A DNA stretch of 55,607 nt from Verrucomicrobiaceae bacterium (GTDB lineage: Bacteria; Verrucomicrobiota; Verrucomicrobiia; Verrucomicrobiales; Verrucomicrobiaceae), in the NCBI GenBank assembly GCA_027483245.1, contig JAIXVB010000265.1, positions 1-55,607 on the forward strand, given 5' to 3'. How positions within the stretch are numbered: the first letter of the stretch is position 1; each line of letters begins with the position of its first letter. Positions 41,887-50,606 of this stretch are shown piece by piece. The position numbers and the translations under genes are program-made. The notes beneath the pieces were generated by a model, which saw only the letters and a program-made list of their open reading frames with translations, did no database searches and was not told the origin of the DNA.

Positions 41887-42264
41887 ATGCCAAATCCCAA
41901 GGTCAGAGTTGACATCCCCAGCGATCCCACAGCCAAGATCGCCCTGCTCAAGAGGGTCAAAACCAAGCACGAAGAACTCGCGGCAAATTCCCCACTCAAA
42001 GGCTTGAAGTGGGAAACCGTCATCGCCCCAGCACTCGCCCGAGCCGAGACCGCTGACCAGCTCAGCGATGAACTCCGCCGCAAGCGCGAGAAAGCCACCG
42101 GCGAACGCGACGTGGAGATGCCCACCGTCACCGAAGCCCTGCGCTCCGCCCGCGACGTGCTCCTCGGCTTGAACCGCGACAACCCCGACGCCCTCGGTGA
42201 CTTCGGCTTCGATGTCGCCGACGCCACCAGCTCGTCGCCATCCACACCCCCACCCGCCAAATAA
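41887..42264 (+). CDS. Small protein of unknown function
   Basis: This 125-residue protein starts MPNPKVRVDIPSDPTAKIALL, has a helical middle (HEELAANSPLKGLKWETVIAPAL; RAETADQLSDELRRKREKATG) and ends Ser/Thr/Pro-rich. No family is recognised and no TM segment or motif is present. It is followed by a perfect hairpin (42281-42311). It is on the same strand as the restriction island but separated from it by 570 bp. Confidence 0.65.
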   Translation: MPNPKVRVDIPSDPTAKIALLKRVKTKHEELAANSPLKGLKWETVIAPALARAETADQLSDELRRKREKATGERDVEMPTVTEALRSARDVLLGLNRDNPDALGDFGFDVADATSSSPSTPPPAK

Positions 42265-42833
42265 AGCGGCGGGATCACGGCGGAGACAGGTCCTCAGTCG
42301 GCCTGTCTCCGTCCTTCGCAGTCCTTGCTTCGCCCAAAGACGACTCAAGCGGCTTGCATCCAGGATTGACAAGATGCGCAGGATTCACCGGATTTTTCAG
42401 TTCGTTCAATCCTATTCGCCGCAGCTTGAGTTCGTCGTTCGGTCACGCGTGCTGCGGGACCGTCTGGAAACGTGATCGCTGGCTGAGTTCAAAGAACATG
42501 CTGAAGCATGAACAACGAACCAAGAACCAAGAACCGCACGACCAGCCCCCACCTCTGCAGCCCCCGAACAACCCGGCAGCGAAAAACCCCAGCGCGCCAA
42601 ACCCGGCTTCATCAGCAAAGACCTCCTCCCCGCAAAGGCGAGCAGCCGCAGGATCTCCAGCGCCGCCTCAAACGCTTCCGTGAGCAAGTGCCCGGCGGGT
42701 TGTGAGCAGTCCGCAGTCTCCTCCACTCCTCGTCTTCCTTCCTTGCGCTCTGCGCAATTCCTTGCCTTCGGAGTCATTCCCCGCTTGGATGCGGGAAATC
42801 TCTACTGCGCTTTCCCTTTTTGCCTTCCTCTGG
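42265..42833. other. Intergenic region before the restriction island, with hairpin
   Basis: The region starts with the hairpin CGGAGACAGG/CCTGTCTCCG (42281-42311), a probable terminator without a T-run. It then has degenerate AGGATT-type sequence (about 42360-42395) and a GAACCAAGAACCAAGAACC repeat near 42520. Several short frames lack coding character. The promoter of the helicase operon is expected near the right end but was not identified. Confidence 0.45.
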
Positions 42834-45800
42834 ATGGAAATCATCGACAACATCAATCAGCTCCTCGGGGAGAACCTCAAGCAGACTCTCACGCCGGGTT
42901 CCAAGCTGCGCATTGCAGCGTCCTGTTTCTCTATTTATGCCTTCGAGGCGCTGAAGGCAGAGTTGGAGAAAATCGATTCGCTGGAGTTCATCTTCACATC
43001 CCCCACCTTTGTCCCGTCAGATGTGACGGACAAACTCAGGAAGGAACATCGGGAGTTTCACATTCCTAAACAGCAACGCGAGCGCAGTCTCTGCGGCACC
43101 GAGTTTGAAGTTCGCTTGCGCAATGAACTGACACAAAAAGCCATTGCCCGAGAGTGTGCAAATTGGATGCGTCGGAAGGCGCAGTTCCGCTCAAATCGCA
43201 CCCAGGCTCCCATGCAGCAGTTCATCACCGTGAGCGGTGGCGAGGGCAATGCCGCTGCTTATATGCCACTGCATGGCTTCAGTGCTGTCGATCTAGGTTA
43301 TGAGAAGGGCAATGCCGTTTCTAACTTGGTGAACAAGATGGATGAGCCGCCAATGACGAGCACCTATCTCGCCCTGTTCGAGCAGATTTGGAACGACAAG
43401 GAGAGATTGGAAGATGTGACGGCCAAACTCTGCGAGCACATCGCCTCCATCTACCAGGAGAATTCCCCTCAGCGCATCTACTTCCTGATGCTCTACAACA
43501 TCTTCAATGAGTTTCTCGAGGACCTCAATGCGGATGTGTTACCGAACGACCTCACCGGCTATCAGGACAGCCTCATCTGGAAAAAGCTGTTCAACTTCCA
43601 GCGTGATGCCGCCACCGGCATCATCAACAAGCTGGAGACCTACAACGGCTGCATTCTCGCCGACAGCGTGGGGCTTGGTAAGACCTTCACCGCACTCGCT
43701 GTGGTGAAATATTACGAGCTGCGCAACAAGTCCGTGCTTGTGCTCTGCCCGAAGAAACTGGCTGACAACTGGCTCACTTACAAAGGCAACCAAGTCACCA
43801 ACATCTTTGTCAAAGACCGCTTCGGTTATGACGTGCTCTGCCACACCGATCTGCTGCGTGAGAGTGGTTATTCCTTCGGCATGCCGCTCAATCGCATCAA
43901 CTGGAGCAACTACGACCTCGTTGTGATTGACGAGTCACACAATTTCCGCACCAATGATCTCTACCGCGAGCGTGAGACCCGCTACCAGCGCCTGCTAAAT
44001 CAAGTCATCCGCCAGGGCGTGAAGACGAAGGTGCTCATGCTCTCGGCCACGCCGGTAAACAACCGATTCTCCGACCTCAAGAACCAGCTCGCGCTGGCTT
44101 ACGAAGGCAATCCTGAAAACCTGAATTCCAAGCTGCGCACCGAGAAAAGTATCGACGAAATTTTCCGCCGGGCGCAAGCAGCCTTCAATGCGTGGTCAGC
44201 CCTGCCACCGAATGAGCGCACAGCCGCCACCATCCTGGGCTCCCTGGACTTCGATTTCTTCGAGGTGCTTGACAGTGTCACCATCGCTCGCTCACGGCGG
44301 CACATCCAGACCTACTACGACACGAAGGACATCGGCACTTTCCCAGAGCGTTTGAAGCCGCTTTCCTTCCATTGCCAGCTCACGCAGCGTAAAGATGTCA
44401 TAGGCTTCAATGACATCTTCAATCAACTCACTCTGCTAAAGCTGGCGATCTACGCCCCTCTCAGCTACGTCCAGCCGAGCAGGCTTTTCAAATACGAGCC
44501 GGAATACGAAGAGGATGACGATGGGGATGGCTCAAGCAATCTTGGCCAGAGCGGCCGTGAAAAGGGCATTCAGGCGCTCATGACGGTGAACCTGCTCAAG
44601 CGCCTCGAAAGCTCCGTGCATTCCTTCCGGCTCACCCTGAAGAGCCTCGCGGACAACCATCACCACACGATGAAGAAGATCACGGCCTTCAAGAAGACGG
44701 GGAAAGATGCCACTTTTGCGGATGTCTCCCCTTCCTTTGCCGATGCCGAACCCGAGGACGAAGGCGAGTTTCCCGATCCTGAGGACGCCCAAATCGGCAA
44801 GAAGGTGCAGATCAGTCTGAGCGACATGGATCTCCCGGCATGGGAGCATGAATTGCGAGCTGACCTTACCATCATTGAGGCTCTGTGGGAGGAAATGCAC
44901 AAGATCACTCCAGCGGATGATGCCAAGCTCCAGCACCTCAAGACCACCGTCCTGAGCAAGCTCGCTTCGCCCATCAATCCAGGGAACAAGAAAGTGCTCA
45001 TCTTTACTGCCTTTGCCGACACCGCTAATTACCTCTTTGATCAACTCGCTCCCTTCTTCCTGGAAAAAAATCACCTCCATACGGCCAAGGTGATTGGTGG
45101 CAACACCACCAAGAGCACCCTCACCAAGCATTACGATTTCCAATCGCTCCTCACGCTCTTCTCCCCACGTTCGAAAGAGAAAGCCGCCATCCTGCCGAAG
45201 GAACCTGCCGAGATCGACATCCTCATCGGCACCGATTGCATCTCAGAGGGTCAGAACCTCCAGGACTGCGACTACCTCATCAACTACGACATCCACTGGA
45301 ATCCTGTGCGCATCATCCAGCGCTTTGGCCGTATTGATCGCATTGGTTCCAAGAACCAATGCATCCAGCTTGTCAACTACTGGCCGGACATCTCGCTCGA
45401 TGAATACATCAAGCTCAAGGAGCGCGTCGAAAACCGCATGGTCATCGTGGATGTCGCAGGCACTGGCGACGACAACCCACTCGATGCCAGGGCGAATGAC
45501 CTAGCCTACCGCCGTGAGCAGCTTCGCCGCCTTCAAGAGGAGGTCATCGAGCTGGAGGATCTCAAGACCGGCATCTCCATCACCGATCTTGGCCTGAACG
45601 ATTTCCGAATGGACTTGCTGAACTATGCGAAGGCTCATGGGGACCTTTGCAACATGCCCAATGGCATGCACGCGGTCGTGCCTGCTGCCCCTGAGCGCGG
45701 ACTGCCGCCCGGTGCCATCTTTGCCCTGCGGAACCGCAATGACGGGGTAAACATCAACCGGCAGAACCGCTTACATCCCTACTACCTCCTTTATGTCGGG

Positions 45801-46223
45801 CAGGACGGGCAGGTGATCGTCAATCACACCGAGCCGAAACGTCTCCTCGACCTCGCCCGCGCTGCTTGCAAAGAACGCCCTGACCCCATCCCGGAAGTCT
45901 ATCAGCCGTTCAACAAGGCCACCAAGGACGGACGGAGCATGGATGCCTATTCCGAGCTGCTAAACCAGGCCATCCGCTCAATGATCGAGTTGAAGGAGGA
46001 GAAGGACATCGACAGCCTCTTCTCGGGCGGCAAAACCAGCGCTCTGCTTAACACCATCAGCGGGCTGGATGACTTCGAGTTGATCGCCTTCCTCGTCGTC
46101 TATGATTCGGCCTCGTCTGATGGCGGCACGACACGCAAGGTCATTGAGACGCTGCTCAAGAAGCGGGGGGTAAAGGTCACCAGTGAACTCATTTATGAGA
46201 TCATGGAAAAGGAGAGAATCTGA
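42834..46223 (+). CDS. SNF2/DEAD-like helicase with N-terminal PLD-like domain
   Basis: This 1129-residue protein is the first gene of the restriction island. Motif I is SVGLGKT (about 279-285), motif II VIDESH (about 363-368), motif III LSATPVNNR, motif VI QRFGRIDRIGSKNQ (about 829). The part before the helicase core (residues about 1-190) resembles the phospholipase-D-like nuclease fold that often precedes such helicases. It probably moves along DNA and supports restriction, as in DISARM-like or type III-associated systems. The start at 42834 gives MEIIDNINQLLG; upstream frames lack coding character. PIN, DUF4391 and mod genes follow at 6-15 nt. Confidence 0.9.
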   Translation: MEIIDNINQLLGENLKQTLTPGSKLRIAASCFSIYAFEALKAELEKIDSLEFIFTSPTFVPSDVTDKLRKEHREFHIPKQQRERSLCGTEFEVRLRNELTQKAIARECANWMRRKAQFRSNRTQAPMQQFITVSGGEGNAAAYMPLHGFSAVDLGYEKGNAVSNLVNKMDEPPMTSTYLALFEQIWNDKERLEDVTAKLCEHIASIYQENSPQRIYFLMLYNIFNEFLEDLNADVLPNDLTGYQDSLIWKKLFNFQRDAATGIINKLETYNGCILADSVGLGKTFTALAVVKYYELRNKSVLVLCPKKLADNWLTYKGNQVTNIFVKDRFGYDVLCHTDLLRESGYSFGMPLNRINWSNYDLVVIDESHNFRTNDLYRERETRYQRLLNQVIRQGVKTKVLMLSATPVNNRFSDLKNQLALAYEGNPENLNSKLRTEKSIDEIFRRAQAAFNAWSALPPNERTAATILGSLDFDFFEVLDSVTIARSRRHIQTYYDTKDIGTFPERLKPLSFHCQLTQRKDVIGFNDIFNQLTLLKLAIYAPLSYVQPSRLFKYEPEYEEDDDGDGSSNLGQSGREKGIQALMTVNLLKRLESSVHSFRLTLKSLADNHHHTMKKITAFKKTGKDATFADVSPSFADAEPEDEGEFPDPEDAQIGKKVQISLSDMDLPAWEHELRADLTIIEALWEEMHKITPADDAKLQHLKTTVLSKLASPINPGNKKVLIFTAFADTANYLFDQLAPFFLEKNHLHTAKVIGGNTTKSTLTKHYDFQSLLTLFSPRSKEKAAILPKEPAEIDILIGTDCISEGQNLQDCDYLINYDIHWNPVRIIQRFGRIDRIGSKNQCIQLVNYWPDISLDEYIKLKERVENRMVIVDVAGTGDDNPLDARANDLAYRREQLRRLQEEVIELEDLKTGISITDLGLNDFRMDLLNYAKAHGDLCNMPNGMHAVVPAAPERGLPPGAIFALRNRNDGVNINRQNRLHPYYLLYVGQDGQVIVNHTEPKRLLDLARAACKERPDPIPEVYQPFNKATKDGRSMDAYSELLNQAIRSMIELKEEKDIDSLFSGGKTSALLNTISGLDDFELIAFLVVYDSASSDGGTTRKVIETLLKKRGVKVTSELIYEIMEKERI

Positions 46224-46231
46224 ACACGGCC

Positions 46232-46642
46232 ATGTTCCTCCTCGACATCAATATACTGATTGCCCTGGCTGATCCAGATCATGTTCATCATGATCGGGCG
46301 GAAGCTTTCTTCCTGGCGAATCACAAGGCTGGCTGGGCGACGTGTCCGATCACCGAAAATGGATTCGTTCGGATCATCAGTCATCCGAAGTATCCGAAGG
46401 GACCGGGATCACCGGACCTTGCTCGGGACGTGCTGCGGCAACTTTGTGCTCATGAGGGGCATCGATTCTGGCCTGACGATGTCTCGCTGCGCAGCTTTGG
46501 CAGCCTGCCTGTTTCCAAGCATCTGACGGACCAATATCTTCTGAGCCTTGCCATCCATCGCCAAGGCAAGCTGGCTACGTTTGATGGTCACATCAACGCC
46601 GCACTCATACCGGGTGGAACGGCGGCCTATGTTGTGATTTAG
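46232..46642 (+). CDS. PIN-domain protein (VapC-like ribonuclease)
   Basis: This 136-residue PIN-fold protein has FLLDINILIALAD with the first catalytic Asp, CPITENGFVRI with the conserved Glu, LTDQYLLSLA with the second Asp pair, and LATFDGHI with the last Asp. VapC toxins cut tRNA or other RNA. No VapB-like antitoxin is beside it: it starts 8 nt after the helicase stop and DUF4391 follows after 6 nt. It may therefore be a solitary PIN effector of the restriction operon. Confidence 0.88.
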   Translation: MFLLDINILIALADPDHVHHDRAEAFFLANHKAGWATCPITENGFVRIISHPKYPKGPGSPDLARDVLRQLCAHEGHRFWPDDVSLRSFGSLPVSKHLTDQYLLSLAIHRQGKLATFDGHINAALIPGGTAAYVVI

Positions 46643-46648
46643 ACGGCC

Positions 46649-47305
46649 ATGTTCTCCTACCCCAAACAGGCCGAGTTCAACCGCTTGCTCCCGAAGAGCA
46701 AGATCTACGCTCATGCCAAGCCGGGGAAGGCGGTGAAGGATCTCTTCGTCTCGCAGATCGGGGAGATCGTCTGGAAATACAAGCTTTCGCCGGAAACCAT
46801 CAATCTTCCTGCACGCCACGGCATCACCGAGATCCAGGTGTTCGAGATCGCTCTGAAGGGCAAGGAGTTAGATGAGGATGTCCTGCGCACCATCGACAAG
46901 ACCATCCCGTTCCCCATCCTCTTCCAGCTTACCCATGGCGGACGCATCCGCTTCTCCGCCACTTACAAGCGCCCCAGTGATTCCGACTCCACGAAATGGG
47001 TCATCGAGGCCAGCTTCATGACGGATTGGCAGCCAGCCATGCAGGAACGTCCATCGCTTCCCGTCGCCCTTGATCTCGCCAGCCTCTACGAGCACCTCAT
47101 CCGCCGCCACCTTCCGCTGCCGCAGCGCTCCGGTGAGAGCATCCGCGACCACGTCGCCCGCTACACCGCCATCCAGACCAAAGAAAAGGAGTGCCAGCAA
47201 ATGGAAGCCCGCCTAAACAAGGAAAAGCAGTTCAACCGCAAGGTGGAGATGAACGCCGCGCTGCGCAGCCTCCGCCAAGAACTCTCCGACCTTCATCATT
47301 CCTAA
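46649..47305 (+). CDS. DUF4391 domain protein
   Basis: This 218-residue protein starts MFSYPKQAEFNRLLPKSKIY and has VSQIGEIVWKYKLSPETINL, EIQVFEIALKG, FPILFQLTHGGRIRFSATYK and a C-terminal coiled helix. This is the DUF4391 pattern, a family repeatedly seen between type III-like mod genes and SNF2-type helicases. Function is unknown; an accessory DNA-binding or assembly role is likely. The mod gene begins 15 nt later. Confidence 0.85.
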   Translation: MFSYPKQAEFNRLLPKSKIYAHAKPGKAVKDLFVSQIGEIVWKYKLSPETINLPARHGITEIQVFEIALKGKELDEDVLRTIDKTIPFPILFQLTHGGRIRFSATYKRPSDSDSTKWVIEASFMTDWQPAMQERPSLPVALDLASLYEHLIRRHLPLPQRSGESIRDHVARYTAIQTKEKECQQMEARLNKEKQFNRKVEMNAALRSLRQELSDLHHS

Positions 47306-47320
47306 TTCACACTTTCAGCC

Positions 47321-49171
47321 ATGGACAAGCTCAAGCTCCACACGCCGGACCTCACGGCCCAGAACATCGAAAAACTCGCCGCCCTGTTTCCGAACTGCGT
47401 CACGGAGACCACGGATGCCAAGGGCAAGCTCAAGCGCGGGATCGACTTTGACCAGCTCCGCCAGGAACTCTCCGACCATGTGGTGGAGGGGCCGCGTGAG
47501 CGTTATCACCTGGACTGGCCCGGCAAACGTGAGGCCCTGCTCGCCGCCAATGCCCCCATCGCCAAGACCCTGCGCCCCTGCCGGGAGGAGAGCGTGGACT
47601 TCGACACCACCAAGAACCTCTTCATCGAAGGCGACAACCTCGATGCGTTGAAGCTGCTTCAGGAAACTTACCTCGGGAAGGTGAAGCTCATCTACATCGA
47701 CCCGCCTTATAACACGGGGAACGACTTCATTTATGAGGATGACTTCGCGGAGGATACTAACAGTTTCATGGTCCGATCCAATCAGCGTGACTCTGAAGGC
47801 AACCACCTGATCGCCAACACTTCATCAAATGGGAGATTTCATTCAGATTGGATCTCGATGCTCTACTGTCGTCTGAAAATTGCCTGGAATATGCTGGCTG
47901 ATGATGGCCTTCTAATGGTGAGCATAGACGACAACGAAATCGGAAACCTAAGGCGGATTTGTGATGAGCTTTTCGGTGTCGACTCCTTTTTGATTACCTG
48001 TGTTTGGAGACGCAGGCAAGTTGCTGATAGTCGCAATGATGACAGGGCATCAACGGATCACGAATATGTGGTATGTTACAAAAAGCCCAACGCTGTATTG
48101 AAGGGCATTCCCATTGATCAGGACAAATACACAAATCCAGACAATGATCCGCGAGGTCCATGGTTTAGTGACAATCTCACTGGCATAGCCAACCAGAAAG
48201 AACGTCCAAACCTACACTATGACTTGGTGAATTCCGAAACGGGGCGTCGATACCCGCCTTCACCTACTAGAGGTTGGATGTGCGCACCGGAAACAATGGA
48301 GCGTCTCGTTGCCGAAAATCGAATTCTGTGGCCCAACAAGGTCGATGGCAGGCCTCGACTGAAGAAGTTCCTTTTGGAAGCGCGCACGCTAGATACGGGC
48401 ATCTCCTCTTGGTTTGATGATGTTGGATTTACAACCGAAGGCACCAAAGTAATCCAGGACCTGTTTGGTGAGAAGATTTTTCCATTTTCAAAGCCGCTCA
48501 CCCTCCTCAGTAAACTTGTAGTTCAGGCAACCCCAGCTGGGGAAGGTATCATTCTCGACTTCTTTGCCGGCTCAGGCACTACGGCCCATGCTGTAATTCA
48601 AGCTAACGCTGCGGATCAAGGGAATCGGCGGTTTGTAATGGTTCAGATTCCCGAATCGACGGGACGCGAAGATTTCGCTTCAATCTGTGAAATTACTAAA
48701 GAACGCATTCGCCGAGCCGGAGCCAAGATCAAAGCCGAGAACGCCACCACGGCCCCCAACCTCGACATCGGCTTCCGCGTGCTCAAGATCGACACGTCCA
48801 ACATGAAGGACGTGTATTATGCCCCGGATGAGGTGAAGCAGGGGCAGCTCGAACTGCTGACGGACAACATCAAGGAGGAGCGCACACCGGAAGACCTGCT
48901 CTTCCAGGTGCTGGTGGACTGGGGCGTGGATCTAGCCCTGCCGATCACTCAGGAGACGATTGCCAAGAAGAAGGTCTTCTTTGTGGATGGCAATGCCCTG
49001 GCCGCCTGCTTTGACCCGAACATCACCGAGGAGCTAGTGAAGGAACTGGCAAAGAAGAAGCCCCTGCGCGCCGTCTTCCGCGACAGCAGCTACGGCAGCG
49101 ACAGCGTCAAAATCAATGTGGAGCAGATCTTCAAGCTCCTGAGCCCCGGCACGGAACTGAAGTCCCTGTAG
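47321..49171 (+). CDS. mod: Type III DNA methyltransferase (Mod, N6-adenine type)
   Basis: This 616-residue protein has the catalytic motif DPPYNTGND (DPPY at 127-130) and the AdoMet motif LDFFAGSGTTAHAV (about 412-425), in the beta-class order. It would methylate the adenine of the host recognition sequence and carry target specificity for the partner Res. The middle (about nt 47740-48710, residues 140-460) is more AT-rich than both ends, as if the target-recognition part had been exchanged. An Xre-RES toxin-antitoxin pair separates it from res. Confidence 0.93.
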   Translation: MDKLKLHTPDLTAQNIEKLAALFPNCVTETTDAKGKLKRGIDFDQLRQELSDHVVEGPRERYHLDWPGKREALLAANAPIAKTLRPCREESVDFDTTKNLFIEGDNLDALKLLQETYLGKVKLIYIDPPYNTGNDFIYEDDFAEDTNSFMVRSNQRDSEGNHLIANTSSNGRFHSDWISMLYCRLKIAWNMLADDGLLMVSIDDNEIGNLRRICDELFGVDSFLITCVWRRRQVADSRNDDRASTDHEYVVCYKKPNAVLKGIPIDQDKYTNPDNDPRGPWFSDNLTGIANQKERPNLHYDLVNSETGRRYPPSPTRGWMCAPETMERLVAENRILWPNKVDGRPRLKKFLLEARTLDTGISSWFDDVGFTTEGTKVIQDLFGEKIFPFSKPLTLLSKLVVQATPAGEGIILDFFAGSGTTAHAVIQANAADQGNRRFVMVQIPESTGREDFASICEITKERIRRAGAKIKAENATTAPNLDIGFRVLKIDTSNMKDVYYAPDEVKQGQLELLTDNIKEERTPEDLLFQVLVDWGVDLALPITQETIAKKKVFFVDGNALAACFDPNITEELVKELAKKKPLRAVFRDSSYGSDSVKINVEQIFKLLSPGTELKSL

Positions 49172-49182
49172 CGGATGCTTGG

Positions 49183-49212
49183 TTGACATCAAGTTGACAA
49201 CAGGTTTACACT
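49183..49212 (+). promoter_or_regulatory. Sigma-70-like promoter of the Xre-RES pair (nearly leaderless)
   Basis: TTGACA (49183-49188), an 18-bp spacer and TACACT (49207-49212) stand directly before the ATG at 49219, so the start site would fall at the start codon. A second TTGACA (49194-49199) lies in the spacer. This suggests a leaderless mRNA for the antitoxin. Confidence 0.6.
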
Positions 49213-49218
49213 GACGCC

Positions 49219-50013
49219 ATGAGCTATCCAATTGAGACCGTTCCCATTTGCTTCACCGACTCAACCAAGCAGGGGACCATCCCTGTCTGGGCCAAGAAGT
49301 ATAACGCCAGAGGAGTGGCCTATGCCAAGGTGATGGAGGGACAAAGGCCCGGGGTGGTGATTGTTCATGCCAAGAACCCTGGAGAACTTCAAAAACATGC
49401 CCAGCAAACGCGACGCTTGGCGGGAAAGCTAATTCAGGGAAAATCTCCGTTCCAGGTAGTCGTTCATTTTGACAAAGGAACCAAGGGGCAGGAGGTCACA
49501 GAAATGGCAGGTGTCTTCAAGCTATTTCCACGTTTGGCTCCCCGCCTGAATTTCTCCTGGAGTCGTCAGAATCTGAAAGACCGCGTGCTGGAGGCGGCAG
49601 CCAAATACGCCGCCGAAGAAGAAGAGCGTCAAAAGGAATTCCCCGACGCACTCGCTCAAGCGAAGGAGGTGATTGCAGCGACTAGGCAGCTTCGATCGAG
49701 TAGCGGACGGCTATCTGCGACAGCGATTGCCTCTGCTTTGGGGCTCAAGGATGCCCAGATGGCGGCACTGCTTGGCCGCTCCCGACAGGCTCTGGCCAAA
49801 ACGCCAGATGCACCTGCCATTCAGCAGGCGCTGATTCCCTTCGAGCGCATCGTCCGACTGTGCGCCGTGCTCAAAAAGCCCAACTTCCTGGCCTGGCTCC
49901 AAAGAAAGAATCCCCATCTGGATGAGCTTTCCCCCCTTGAGGTCATCACTTCAGGCAGACCCGAAGTGGTGGCCGACTTGGTGGAAGCCATGCTGACTGG
50001 AACTCCCTCCTGA
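49219..50013 (+). CDS. Xre/MbcA/ParS-family antitoxin (DUF2384-like C-terminus)
   Basis: This 264-residue protein pairs with the RES gene 8 nt downstream. Its C-terminus (FLAWLQRKNPHLDELSPLEV, then ITSGRPEVVADLVEAML) is the DUF2384 antitoxin pattern (parS/Xre type, where the last helix blocks the RES active site). A helix-turn-helix-like part precedes it (SATAIASALGLKDAQMAALLGRSRQALAK). The N-terminal 110 residues (VPVWAKK-like, VVIVHAKNPGELQKHAQQ) are unusual for this family. The gene is transcribed from its own promoter. Confidence 0.82.
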   Translation: MSYPIETVPICFTDSTKQGTIPVWAKKYNARGVAYAKVMEGQRPGVVIVHAKNPGELQKHAQQTRRLAGKLIQGKSPFQVVVHFDKGTKGQEVTEMAGVFKLFPRLAPRLNFSWSRQNLKDRVLEAAAKYAAEEEERQKEFPDALAQAKEVIAATRQLRSSSGRLSATAIASALGLKDAQMAALLGRSRQALAKTPDAPAIQQALIPFERIVRLCAVLKKPNFLAWLQRKNPHLDELSPLEVITSGRPEVVADLVEAMLTGTPS

Positions 50014-50021
50014 ACGACACC

Positions 50022-50573
50022 ATGGCCTCTCCTGACCTGAAAACTCTGCTGATTAGCGCTCCCAGGCGTTCTTTCAGCGGGCGCTTGGTGCGTTGCATTC
50101 CCCAGCTCACCTTTCAGAAAGGAAAACCACCAAGTTATCTTTTCACCTCAGGTGTGGTGAACCGCTGCAACCCTGCGGGAATCAAGACTCTGTATTTGGC
50201 TGAGGAGCGTGAAACTGCACTGGCGGAATACGACAGCTATTATATCACACCCGAACCCCAGCTGATCTATTATGCGGACTATGCGGCTGGCGCTGTCATC
50301 GACCTGGGAGATCAGGCAACATGCGATCATTTCGGGCTCAGTGACGATGATTTTTTCAAGGCCTTCAGGTTGGCCACGGCTCCAACAACTCTTCAGCAGT
50401 TAGGGGCAGAGATCGCTGCACAGAAGGTGGTCACAGCGATTCGTTTCCCTTCGAACGCACGCCATCAAAAAGGCGAGTTGGGCTACAACTTTGCTATTTT
50501 CCCTGGCTCACTCCAGTCACCGGATTCCTTGAGTATTCTTGGCAACCCCGCCCCTCTAGAAAGCTGGCCGTAG
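50022..50573 (+). CDS. RES-domain toxin
   Basis: This 183-residue protein has the RES fold pattern: RFLYTSGV-like GVVNRCNPAGIKTLYLAEERETALAEY (Arg, Tyr and Glu of the family), VIDLGD, and a C-terminal FPSNARHQKGELGYNFAIF. RES toxins consume NAD+ (NAD phosphorylase or glycohydrolase activity). It is coupled to its Xre antitoxin. The pair lies inside the mod-res interval, so the toxin may add post-segregational or abortive defence to the restriction system. Confidence 0.87.
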   Translation: MASPDLKTLLISAPRRSFSGRLVRCIPQLTFQKGKPPSYLFTSGVVNRCNPAGIKTLYLAEERETALAEYDSYYITPEPQLIYYADYAAGAVIDLGDQATCDHFGLSDDDFFKAFRLATAPTTLQQLGAEIAAQKVVTAIRFPSNARHQKGELGYNFAIFPGSLQSPDSLSILGNPAPLESWP

Positions 50574-50606
50574 ATAGGTTAACACATTCAAGAACTCCGT
50601 TTTCTT

